NCBI GenBank assembly: GCA_900769075.1
Contig: CAAGFE010000049.1
Span: forward strand, 1 to 18,572
DNA: 18,572 bases
Reading direction: 5' to 3'
Origin: Clostridia bacterium
GTDB taxonomy: Bacteria > Bacillota > Clostridia > Christensenellales > Aristaeellaceae
Below, piece after piece: positions 1 through 9,073 of this stretch. Positions within the stretch are counted from its first letter, which is position 1, and every line of letters begins with the position of its first letter. Position numbers and translations under genes: made by a program. The notes under the pieces are model-generated. The model saw only the letters and a program-made list of their open reading frames with translations, did not search any database and was not told where the DNA came from.

Positions 1-19
1 CACGACGCTCTTCCGATCT
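1..19 (+). other. Residual Illumina adapter (artefact)
   Basis: The first 19 bases, CACGACGCTCTTCCGATCT, are identical to the 3' end of the standard Illumina TruSeq read-1 adapter. They are not genomic. The contig therefore starts at a read end inside a repeated rRNA operon, and any coding call that includes these bases should be discarded. Confidence 0.96.
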
Positions 20-1840
<1,821 letters not shown>

Positions 1841-1976
1841 ATCCTGTTTATTCACTAACCGGTTCCCCGGCCAGTTCTCAACTCATTCGGAATTACTGTC
1901 TTTCCTTGCGTTTGTTTTTGTCTGTATCGTTTTCAAGGTTCAGCGCCGGCTCCGCGGCCCTGCCGCGCGAATCAGC
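1841..1976 (-). other. 16S rRNA leader with processing-stem arm
   Basis: This is the transcribed leader between the rrn promoter and 16S. It contains the 5' arm of the processing stem at 1922-1938 (transcript CCTTGAAAACGATACAG) and a second pairing block at 1890-1899, both complementary to the spacer downstream of 16S. The CCTTGAAAAC-type motif also resembles the anti-termination/processing region found in Firmicutes rRNA leaders. No protein-coding gene is supported here. Confidence 0.75.
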
Positions 1977-1982
1977 TTGTTT

Positions 1983-2011
1983 ATGATATCATCATCCCAA
2001 GAGAAAGTCAA
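1983..2011 (-). promoter_or_regulatory. rrn promoter (sigma-A type)
   Basis: On the minus strand, TTGACT (2011-2006) and TATCAT (1988-1983) are separated by exactly 17 bp. Runs of A upstream (transcript-strand side of 2012-2035) look like an UP element, as expected for an rRNA operon. Transcription would start near 1976. Confidence 0.85.
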
Positions 2012-2212
2012 CACCCTTTTTGAACTTTTTTCGGCCTTTTCTGCTTTATTTCTTCTTTTCCGAACATTTTCATGCAATTTTTCGTGCAGCGTCCGCACTT
2101 TCCCGGTCTATTTGCAGGATTTCTTCATTATTCATTCGTTTCAATATACCAGATTGTACATGATGCCCCGCCCGCCTGTTTGTGTTCCTTCTATTATATA
2201 TGTTTCACGCAC

Positions 2213-2241
2213 TTGCCAACTGCTGTGCGTCATGCTACAAT
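2213..2241 (+). promoter_or_regulatory. Promoter of rlmD
   Basis: TTGCCA (2213-2218) and TACAAT (2236-2241) have 17-bp spacing. The predicted start near 2248 leaves a leader of about 27 nt containing the GGGAGG ribosome-binding site of rlmD. This promoter lies downstream of in-frame ATGs further upstream, which argues for the 2275 start. Divergent from the rrn promoter. Confidence 0.75.
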
Positions 2242-2274
2242 AGGCCATCACCACAATGTCGGGAGGCGCCGCCA

Positions 2275-3897
2275 ATGCGCAAAAACGATCTTCTCACCCT
2301 GACCGCCGACGCGCTGGGCGCGGACATGGAGGGCGTGTGCCGCGCAGACGGCATGGCTGTGTTCGTCCCCGGGATGCTCCCCGGCGAAACCGCGCAGGTT
2401 CGCATCGTGAAGGTACAGAGCCGCTACGCCTTCGGGCGGCTGGCAAGCGCTCCTGTGTCCCCGGCTGACATCCGCCGGACGCCGGATTGCCCCGTCTTTC
2501 CCCGATGCGGCGGCTGCTCCTGCCGCCACATGACCTACGAGGCCACCCTGGCCGCCAAGCAGCGTCAGGTCCAGGACTGCCTTCAGCGCATCGGCCATCT
2601 GGCGGTGGATGTTCCCCCGGTGCTGGGGATGGATGATCCTTCCGCCTACCGCAACAAAACTGCGCTGCCCGTGGGCGGCACGGCGGATGATCCCTGCGTG
2701 GGCTTTTATGCGCCCCGCAGCCACGCCGTCATTCCCATCGACCGCTGTGCCAACGCCATGCCCCCGGCGGACGACGTGAGCCGCGCCGTCCTTGCGTGGA
2801 TGCGGGCGAATCACGTTGCGCCCTATCAGGAAGAAACCCACACCGGCCTGATCCGCCATCTGGTCACCCGCGTCAACCGGGAACACGAGGCATTGGTGAC
2901 GCTTGTGGTGAACGGCCCGGCCATTCCCAAGGCAGAAGCGCTCTGGGCAGCGCTTCAGCCCCTGGGGGTCATCGGCCTGGTGCTCAATGAGAACCGGGAG
3001 AAAACCAACGTTATCCTCGGGCGGTCATTCCGCACGCTCTTCGGCGCATCGACGCTCACGGATGTGCTGTGCGGGCTGACCTTCGACCTGAGCCCGGCGG
3101 CGTTTTTCCAGGTGAATCCCGTCCAGACCGAGGTGCTTTACCAGACCGCGCTGGATTTTGCCGCCCTTCAGCCCGGCGACCGGGTGGCGGACGTCTACTG
3201 CGGCGCGGGCACGATCAGTCTGATGATGGCACGCCACTGCAAGGAAGTGCTGGGCATCGAGATTGTTCCCCAGGCCATTGAAAACGCGAAGGAAAACGCG
3301 GCGCGCAACAGGATCCGCAACGCACATTTCCGCTGCGGCGCGGCGGAGGAGGTGCTTCCCGCCCTGGTGAATGAAGGGCTCCGCCCGGACGTTATCGTGA
3401 TCGACCCGCCCCGCAAGGGCGTGGAACCGGCGGTGATCGACGCGATTGCCAAGGCAGGCCCCCGGCGCGTGGTATACGTGAGCTGCAACGTGGCGACCCA
3501 GGCCCGGGACGCTGCGCTGCTGTGTGCGTGCGGGTATCGCGTGGACAGGGTGCAGCCGGTGGATATGTTCTGCTGGACAAGCGGGGTGGAAACTGTTATG
3601 CTATTGGTCCAACAAAAGCCGGATGATATCGTCAAAGTTGGCATCGACGCGGACGAGCTGGCCGTCACCAAGGCTGAGAGCAAGGCGACCTACGGCGAGA
3701 TTCAGGCGCGCGTGAAGGAACAGACCGGCCTGAACGTCACACCGCTGTACATCGCGCAGGTGAAGCGGAAGCATGGGATTATAGAGCACGAGTGCTACAA
3801 CAAGGCGAAGTCTGAGAGCGCAAAGATGCTAATCTGCCCGCCGGATAAGGAAAAGGCGATTGAAGAGGCGCTGAGGTTCTTTGGGATGATTGCTTGA
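2275..3897 (+). CDS. rlmD: 23S rRNA (uracil-5-)-methyltransferase RlmD/RumA family, with C-terminal extension
   Basis: The 540-aa protein is a SAM-dependent m5U methyltransferase acting on 23S rRNA (U1939 by homology). An N-terminal TRAM-like region (about 1-60) is followed by the [4Fe-4S] cysteines C72, C78, C81 and C158, the SAM loop DVYCGAGT (306-313), IDPPRKG (376-382), the catalytic cysteine in SCN (C404) and the general-base Glu (E439). RumA proteins usually end soon after this. Here a further stretch of about 95 residues (446-540) follows, with the motif LYIAQVKRKHGI and a CPPDKEKAI end. I recall this tail from many Clostridia RumA proteins; its function is unknown to me. The ATG at 2275 was chosen for its GGGAGG site (2261-2266) and the promoter just upstream. 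Specificity (RlmD versus RlmCD type) cannot be read from sequence alone. Confidence 0.93.
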   Translation: MRKNDLLTLTADALGADMEGVCRADGMAVFVPGMLPGETAQVRIVKVQSRYAFGRLASAPVSPADIRRTPDCPVFPRCGGCSCRHMTYEATLAAKQRQVQDCLQRIGHLAVDVPPVLGMDDPSAYRNKTALPVGGTADDPCVGFYAPRSHAVIPIDRCANAMPPADDVSRAVLAWMRANHVAPYQEETHTGLIRHLVTRVNREHEALVTLVVNGPAIPKAEALWAALQPLGVIGLVLNENREKTNVILGRSFRTLFGASTLTDVLCGLTFDLSPAAFFQVNPVQTEVLYQTALDFAALQPGDRVADVYCGAGTISLMMARHCKEVLGIEIVPQAIENAKENAARNRIRNAHFRCGAAEEVLPALVNEGLRPDVIVIDPPRKGVEPAVIDAIAKAGPRRVVYVSCNVATQARDAALLCACGYRVDRVQPVDMFCWTSGVETVMLLVQQKPDDIVKVGIDADELAVTKAESKATYGEIQARVKEQTGLNVTPLYIAQVKRKHGIIEHECYNKAKSESAKMLICPPDKEKAIEEALRFFGMIA

Positions 3898-3956
3898 CAG
3901 GTCATGGCACAGGGCAGCACATGTCAGAAAGACTATATTCAAAACTCTCATCACGG

Positions 3957-3993
3957 AAAAACGCGAGCAGTTCATGCTGTTTCGCGTTTTTTA
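3957..3993 (+). terminator. Rho-independent terminator after rlmD
   Basis: AAAACGCGA and TCGCGTTTT form the stem, with inner CAG/CTG pairing, followed by a T-run ending near 3993. The A-run on the 5' side could also make it work on the opposite strand. The rest of 3898-4075 holds nothing else I can identify. Confidence 0.85.
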
Positions 3994-4075
3994 TTTCTGC
4001 CTTTGCCCGCCATCTCTATGCAACGCTTTATTCACATAAAAGCAAGAGTAATTCTTCTTTTCGTATGTCTGTCGA

Positions 4076-4104
4076 TTGCAAAGATGCAACATATATCGTA
4101 TAAT
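4076..4104 (+). promoter_or_regulatory. Promoter of the RM/CBASS operon with overlapping inverted repeat
   Basis: TTGCAA (4076-4081) and a perfect TATAAT (4099-4104) are 17 bp apart. The -35 hexamer is part of an inverted repeat, TTGCA-AAGA-TGCAA (4076-4089), a plausible operator for the XRE-type regulator encoded directly downstream. No other convincing promoter is seen in the operon, so it probably drives all genes through hsdR. Confidence 0.8.
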
Positions 4105-4142
4105 GATGGTGATACCGCTTGACAGCAGGAAGGTGAACCTTG

Positions 4143-4352
4143 ATGGCAACAAGTTACAACAAGCTCTGGAAGCTGCTCATCGACAAAGGGATGCGCAAGA
4201 AGGACCTGCAAATCGCCGCAGGCATCAGCTCCGGCGTCATTACCAAGATGGGCAAAGGCGAAGCCGTTACCACAACAGTACTTGCCAAGATTTGCAAAGT
4301 CCTCGACTGCAACATCGGAGACATCATGGAATTTGTCGATGACGAGGATTAA
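4143..4352 (+). CDS. XRE/Cro-type helix-turn-helix regulator
   Basis: This 69-aa protein is essentially a single DNA-binding domain, with helices around residues 5-62 and the recognition region near ISSGVITKMGKGE. It belongs to the small Cro/C1-like regulators that often precede restriction-modification operons. The ATG at 4143 has AGGAAGG (4127-4133) at 9 nt; a TTG directly before it (4140) would add one residue. It is first in the operon, 30 bp before hsdM, and the inverted repeat over the promoter -35 suggests autoregulation. By inference it controls HsdM/HsdS/CBASS/HsdR expression, delaying toxicity on entry into a new host. No effector domain is present. Confidence 0.88.
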   Translation: MATSYNKLWKLLIDKGMRKKDLQIAAGISSGVITKMGKGEAVTTTVLAKICKVLDCNIGDIMEFVDDED

Positions 4353-4382
4353 CGCACAACAGAGATTCAGGAGGCCAAACCG

Positions 4383-6203
4383 ATGGACGCTCGTATGCTC
4401 AACACCATTGCAAACTTTATCTGGGGCATCGCCGATGATTGCCTGCGGGATGTGTATGTGCGCGGCAAGTACCGCGATGTGATTCTACCCATGACGGTCA
4501 TCCGCCGTCTTGACGCTGTGCTTGAAGATACCAAGCCGCAGGTGCTGGCGATGAAGAAGACGCTCGATAGCGCAGGCATCACCAATCAATGGGGCGCGTT
4601 GTGCAATACAGCCGGGCAGGCCTTCTGCAACGCTTCGCCCTTCTGCCTGCGCGACCTAACCAGCCGCCCAACCCCGCAAAAGCTCAAAGCGGATTTTGAA
4701 GCATATCTCGACGGCTTTTCGCCCAACGTGCAGGAGATTCTGGACAAGTTCAAGTTCCGCAATCAGATTGACACCATGATTGAGGCCGACATCCTCGGCG
4801 CGGTCATCCAGAAGTTCATCAGCAAGGACATCAACCTCAGCCCGAAGCCGTGCGGCAATCTTCCCGGTCTGGACAACCATGCCATGGGCACCATCTTCGA
4901 GGAGCTTGTGCGCCGCTTCAACGAGGCCAACAACGAGGAAGCCGGTGAGCACTGGACACCCCGCGACGTCGTGGAGCTGATGGCCGACCTTGTGTTTGCG
5001 CCCATCGCGGATCAGATCAAGGACGCTACCTATTCTTGCTATGACGGCGCATGCGGCACGGGCGGTATGCTGACGGTGGCGCAGGATCGGCTGAACAGGA
5101 TCGCTGCGGAGAACGGCAAGAAGGTCTCCATCCATCTGTTCGGTCAGGAGATTCAGCCCGAAACCTACGCCATCGCCAAGGCAGACATGATGCTCAAGGG
5201 CGACGGCGAGGAGGCTATGCACATCGCCTACGGCTCCACGCTGTCCAGCGATCAGCATGCGGCGCGTTCGTTCGACTTCATGCTGGCGAATCCTCCCTAC
5301 GGCAAGAGCTGGAAGACCGATGCGGAGAAGCTGGCTTCCGACAATAAGAAGAAGGAAATCCTCGATACCCGCTTCAACGCCGCCACTGCGGACGGCGAGC
5401 CGCTCCCGATGATCCCCCGCTCCTCCGACGGTCAGCTGCTGTTCCTGCTCAACAACATCAGCAAAATGAAGCAGGATACCCCGCTGGGCAGCCGCATTGT
5501 CGAGGTGCACAACGGCTCCAGCCTGTTCACAGGCGATGCGGGCAGCGGCGAGAGCAATGCCCGCCGCTATATGATCGAAAACGACCTCGTGGAGGCCATC
5601 ATCGCGCTGCCGGAAAAGATGTTCTACAACACGGGCATCGGCACGTTCATCTGGGTGCTGTCCAACCGCAAGGAGGAGCGCCGCAAGGGCAAGATTCAGC
5701 TCATCGACGCGACCGCCATCAAGACGCCCCTGCGCAAGAACATGGGCGAAAAGAACTGCGAGCTTTCCCCGGCGCAGCGTGAAGAGATCGTGCGCATCTT
5801 CATGGCGTTTGAGGAAAGCGAGGTCAGCCGGATTTTCCCGAACAGCGAGTTCGGCTATTGGAAGGTATCCGTGCAGCAGCCTCTGCTGGATGAGCAGGGC
5901 AACCCCGTCCGCGACAAAAAGGGTCGCATTCAGCCGGACAAGGCGAAGGCTGATACGGAGATCATCCCGTTCCGCTACGAGGGCGGCATCGAGGCCTTTA
6001 TGGACGCCGAGGTGCGCCCCTATGCCCCCGGTGCGTTCATCGACCCTAAGGCGACGAAGATCGGCTATGAGCTGAGCTTCACCAAGTATTTCTACAAGCC
6101 GGTGCAGCTGCGCCCGATGGAGGACATTGTGGCCGATTTGAATGCGCTGGAAAAGGAAACGGACGGCATGCTGGCGGAGATTCTTGGAGGGATTCAGGGA
6201 TGA
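4383..6203 (+). CDS. hsdM: Type I restriction-modification methyltransferase subunit HsdM
   Basis: This is a 606-aa adenine-N6 DNA methyltransferase subunit of a type I system. It shows an N-terminal helical HsdM domain (about 8-150), EHWTPRDVV (189-197), SAM motif I as DGACGTGG (221-228) and catalytic motif IV as NPPYG (303-307). Length is slightly above the usual 500-550 because of a C-terminal extension. With HsdS it would form the M2S methyltransferase. The start has AGGAGG (4369-4374) 8 nt upstream. Its stop overlaps the hsdS start as ATGA, indicating translational coupling. GC content is clearly higher than in the next three genes. All catalytic motifs are present, so it is probably active. 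Confidence 0.97.
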   Translation: MDARMLNTIANFIWGIADDCLRDVYVRGKYRDVILPMTVIRRLDAVLEDTKPQVLAMKKTLDSAGITNQWGALCNTAGQAFCNASPFCLRDLTSRPTPQKLKADFEAYLDGFSPNVQEILDKFKFRNQIDTMIEADILGAVIQKFISKDINLSPKPCGNLPGLDNHAMGTIFEELVRRFNEANNEEAGEHWTPRDVVELMADLVFAPIADQIKDATYSCYDGACGTGGMLTVAQDRLNRIAAENGKKVSIHLFGQEIQPETYAIAKADMMLKGDGEEAMHIAYGSTLSSDQHAARSFDFMLANPPYGKSWKTDAEKLASDNKKKEILDTRFNAATADGEPLPMIPRSSDGQLLFLLNNISKMKQDTPLGSRIVEVHNGSSLFTGDAGSGESNARRYMIENDLVEAIIALPEKMFYNTGIGTFIWVLSNRKEERRKGKIQLIDATAIKTPLRKNMGEKNCELSPAQREEIVRIFMAFEESEVSRIFPNSEFGYWKVSVQQPLLDEQGNPVRDKKGRIQPDKAKADTEIIPFRYEGGIEAFMDAEVRPYAPGAFIDPKATKIGYELSFTKYFYKPVQLRPMEDIVADLNALEKETDGMLAEILGGIQG

Positions 6204-7552
6204 AGCGGTATGAAGCTTATGATAGCTTTCTGGATATATGGGTGGATGAGATTCCCGCACATTGGGAAACGCATAAAATGAAATATCTGTTTCATGAGCG
6301 TTCTGAAAAGGGATATCCAGATGAGCCGTTACTGGTAGCATCCCAAAACATGGGTGTTGTTCCAAAGAATGTTTATGGGAACCGAACCGTTGAAGCACAA
6401 AAAGACTTGCACTTGCTAAAACTCGTCAGAGTTGGTGATTTTGTCATAAGTCTTCGCTCCTTTCAGGGCGGATTGGAATACGCCTATTATCAGGGCATCA
6501 TTAGTCCTGCATATACGGTTCTCACACCGCATGAACCTATCACAGCAGGATATTTCCGCTATTTGGCAAAAAGCAAGCTCTTTATTGGACTGCTGACGCT
6601 CTGCGTTACAGGTATCCGTGAAGGTCAGAATATTGACTATGAGAAGTTGCGCAATCATTTTCTTCCCGTCCCTCCCCGCGAGGAGCAAGACCAGATTGTG
6701 CGATACCTCGACTGGCAGGTGTCGAAAATCAATCGGCTCATTGCGGCGAAGAGGAAGCAGATTGCTCTGTTAAAGGAGCATAGAACCGCAAAAATCAATC
6801 AGGCTGTTACGACTGGAATCCATAGTGACACACAACTTGCATACACCGGTTATAATTGGCTGCCTTATGCCCCTGCAAACTGGAAGCCTGTCCCCGCAAA
6901 AGCCCTTTTTAGAAACGTAACAGAGCTTCGCCGACAGGATGATTCTATGCTTGCAGCAACGCAGAAGTATGGATTGATTGAACAATCCGAATACATGCGT
7001 CTTGAAGGACGTCGTATTGTATTGGCGAATGATAATCTTGATAAGTGGTTACACACGGAACCCAATGACTTTATCATAAGCCTGCGTAGTTTTCAAGGCG
7101 GGTTAGAAATGTGTTCTAAACCCGGATGTGTGACATGGCATTATGTAGTTTTGAGGTCTCAACGGGATATATTCCCTGACTTCTATAAATGGTTTTTCAA
7201 ATCCGCTGCTTATATTGCCGCTTTGCAGAAAACATCTGACTTTATTCGTGATGGTCAGGATTTACGCTTTTCCAATTTCGTCAAAGTTGGCTTGTTCAAC
7301 ATTCCAATGGACGAACAGCGTGAGATTGCTGAATACCTGAATCGAGAAATCCCTAAATACGATGTAGCGATTGATAATCTTGAAAAGCAGATTGAGCAGA
7401 TAACAGAGTTACGTATCCGCCTGATCTCCGATGTCGTCACTGGGCAGGTGGATGTACGAGGGATTGAGGTGCCGGAGTTTGAAAAGTTTGAGGAAGTAGT
7501 TCCAACTGACAAAGATGATAAGGACGTCGAAGAAAGGAAGGATGCAGAATGA
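6200..7552 (+). CDS. hsdS: Type I restriction-modification specificity subunit HsdS
   Basis: The 450-aa protein has the typical two-half layout. TRD1 (about 1-155) is followed by a conserved helical spacer (about 157-206, REEQDQIVRYLDWQ). TRD2 (about 215-367) is followed by a second helical spacer (about 369-418, DEQREIAEYLNRE). An acidic/lysine-rich tail follows. The two halves share the same 11-residue string, ISLRSFQGGLE, at 83-93 and 293-303, which exposes the internal duplication. It sets the DNA target of HsdM/HsdR; the target itself cannot be read from sequence. It overlaps hsdM (ATGA) and the CD-NTase gene downstream (ATGA). DNA here turns AT-rich relative to hsdM. Confidence 0.95.
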   Translation: MKRYEAYDSFLDIWVDEIPAHWETHKMKYLFHERSEKGYPDEPLLVASQNMGVVPKNVYGNRTVEAQKDLHLLKLVRVGDFVISLRSFQGGLEYAYYQGIISPAYTVLTPHEPITAGYFRYLAKSKLFIGLLTLCVTGIREGQNIDYEKLRNHFLPVPPREEQDQIVRYLDWQVSKINRLIAAKRKQIALLKEHRTAKINQAVTTGIHSDTQLAYTGYNWLPYAPANWKPVPAKALFRNVTELRRQDDSMLAATQKYGLIEQSEYMRLEGRRIVLANDNLDKWLHTEPNDFIISLRSFQGGLEMCSKPGCVTWHYVVLRSQRDIFPDFYKWFFKSAAYIAALQKTSDFIRDGQDLRFSNFVKVGLFNIPMDEQREIAEYLNREIPKYDVAIDNLEKQIEQITELRIRLISDVVTGQVDVRGIEVPEFEKFEEVVPTDKDDKDVEERKDAE

Positions 7553-8505
7553 AGTTTTCAGAAAGCACATTGAAAGAATATGCTGCTCCACTGAGCGAAA
7601 CTGAGGATGCAAAATGTAAACGAGCTATCGAAATGATTCGAGATGCACTTAAGAATTTGGGATATACAGATGATAATAAACCGTTGACCCTACTTGCGGA
7701 AGATACAGCATCATACTCAATTCAAATGCGTTCATCACAGTCAACTGAGAGAGTCTCAATTTTCGTTCAAGGTTCCTATGCAAATAATACTTGCGTTCGC
7801 ACAGAAAGTGATGTTGATATTGCTGTTGTTCGTGAAGACTTGCATGAGTTCTCCTTTTATCATAATGCTGAATCGTCAACGACGACGCAGAAGGATAAAG
7901 CGCGCGCCTTTAAGGATGCTGTTGAAATTGAATTGCGCAAATCTTTTCCATATCAAGTACATCGAGGCAACAAGTCTATCAAAGTTGATGGTACCACTTA
8001 TCGAAAAAAGGCAGATGTTGTTCCCTGCTGCGCGATGACGTGCTATAACAATTGGATTTATGGTGATAAAACCTCCTCACAGGCAGGTATTGTGATTTAT
8101 GCTGATGACGGACAAATCATCAGGAACTTTCCAAAACAACATATTGCAAATGGTCGAATGAAGAATGCTAATACAGGATACCGATACAAAAAGGCTGTTC
8201 GCATTTTCAAGAAGATTCGTTATCTTATGGAAGACTGCGGGTATTCGAGTGCGAAGAACATATCTTCGTTTGGAATAGAATCTCTTCTCTGGAATGTGCC
8301 GGATACTGTATATACAAAATACTATACTCTTGGATTCATTGTCGATGAAGTGTTGACCTTCCTACACAACAATTCACAATCTATTTCTTCCTACAAAGAA
8401 GCAAATGGAATTAAGAAACTCTGTCCAAAGAGCGGCGATGCAGATAAGTATATAGAATTCATCAGAGATATGAACACATTTTTTGACTATGCATATGGAG
8501 AATGA
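7549..8505 (+). CDS. CD-NTase (cGAS/DncV-like nucleotidyltransferase) of a CBASS system
   Basis: The 318-aa protein has the SMODS-type nucleotidyltransferase signature: GS at 75-76 followed by DVD (D88, D90) and a third acidic residue in ADVVP (D156). These are the metal-binding residues that make cyclic oligonucleotides in CBASS enzymes. The C-terminal half (about 200-318) is helical, like the OAS-type C-terminal domain. By family knowledge, phage infection triggers synthesis of a cyclic di- or oligonucleotide that activates the neighbouring effector. The partner is the Cap15-like gene immediately downstream. The start has AAGGAAGG just upstream and overlaps the hsdS stop (ATGA). No Cap2/Cap3 or HORMA/TRIP13 genes are nearby, so this is a minimal two-gene CBASS. 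Clade and product cannot be assigned by eye. Confidence 0.88.
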   Translation: MKFSESTLKEYAAPLSETEDAKCKRAIEMIRDALKNLGYTDDNKPLTLLAEDTASYSIQMRSSQSTERVSIFVQGSYANNTCVRTESDVDIAVVREDLHEFSFYHNAESSTTTQKDKARAFKDAVEIELRKSFPYQVHRGNKSIKVDGTTYRKKADVVPCCAMTCYNNWIYGDKTSSQAGIVIYADDGQIIRNFPKQHIANGRMKNANTGYRYKKAVRIFKKIRYLMEDCGYSSAKNISSFGIESLLWNVPDTVYTKYYTLGFIVDEVLTFLHNNSQSISSYKEANGIKKLCPKSGDADKYIEFIRDMNTFFDYAYGE

Positions 8506-8507
8506 TT

Positions 8508-9068
8508 ATGGAAAAACGCAAGCAGGAGCATAATAAACGTTTACTGTATCTTTCTGGAATACTTGCGGTTGTCCGAGTGCTTATTTCGAAACACCTAAAT
8601 CAAGAGATTAGTCCCTATGACATCATTGGAAATATTGGAGAAGCAGTAAGTGTAACGCTACTTCTCGGGTGGCTTTATCGTAAATACATATGGCGTTTCA
8701 AATTCGTCAAGTGGGAATCAATGCCTCGTCTGTATAAAAGATATAGCGGCGTACTGAAATCATCTTATGATGGCATTGAACGGCCAATCAGTCTTGAAAT
8801 AAAGCAAACATTACTCTCAGTTGAAGTAAGGCTCATTAGTGACGAGAGTAGAAGTGATTCAGTAAATACCACAATTAAAGAAATCAATGGACAGAATACT
8901 CTTTTGTACACATATCTAAACGAACCTATGAGTGCGCATAGAGATCATAGCTCAATCCATTACGGAACGGCAAAGCTTTCAATCATCAGCGAGCGAGAAC
9001 TCAAAGGCACTTACTATACAGATCGGAAGACAACCGGCGACATGCTTCTCTCTGCACTGGAGGAATAA
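8508..9068 (+). CDS. cap15: Cap15-like CBASS effector: two TM helices plus beta-barrel domain (S-2TMbeta)
   Basis: The 186-aa protein has two N-terminal hydrophobic segments (about 11-28 and 39-58), a basic linker, then a beta-rich soluble domain (about 66-186). This matches the SMODS-associated 2TM beta-strand-rich effectors, of which Cap15 is the characterised member. Recognisable family features include IKQTLLSVEVRLI with SRSDS after it, LLYTYLNEP, and the HYGTAKLSI...LKGTYYTDRKTTGD end. Known Cap15 binds a cyclic nucleotide through a minimal beta-barrel, oligomerises and disrupts the inner membrane, causing abortive infection. The ATG at 8508 has GGAG (8497-8500) at 7 nt; an ATG at 8502 overlapping the CD-NTase stop would be only 1 nt from that site. 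hsdR follows after 5 nt. Confidence 0.85.
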   Translation: MEKRKQEHNKRLLYLSGILAVVRVLISKHLNQEISPYDIIGNIGEAVSVTLLLGWLYRKYIWRFKFVKWESMPRLYKRYSGVLKSSYDGIERPISLEIKQTLLSVEVRLISDESRSDSVNTTIKEINGQNTLLYTYLNEPMSAHRDHSSIHYGTAKLSIISERELKGTYYTDRKTTGDMLLSALEE

Positions 9069-9073
9069 ACTTA

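Noticed and set aside
4656..6398. Long minus-strand reading frame (580 codons) opposite hsdM
   Set aside because: It mirrors the high-GC codon use of hsdM, shows no recognisable domain, and hsdM has all catalytic motifs. Similar shadows occur opposite hsdR (9761-11470), parM (13461-14525) and rlmD (2248-2886).
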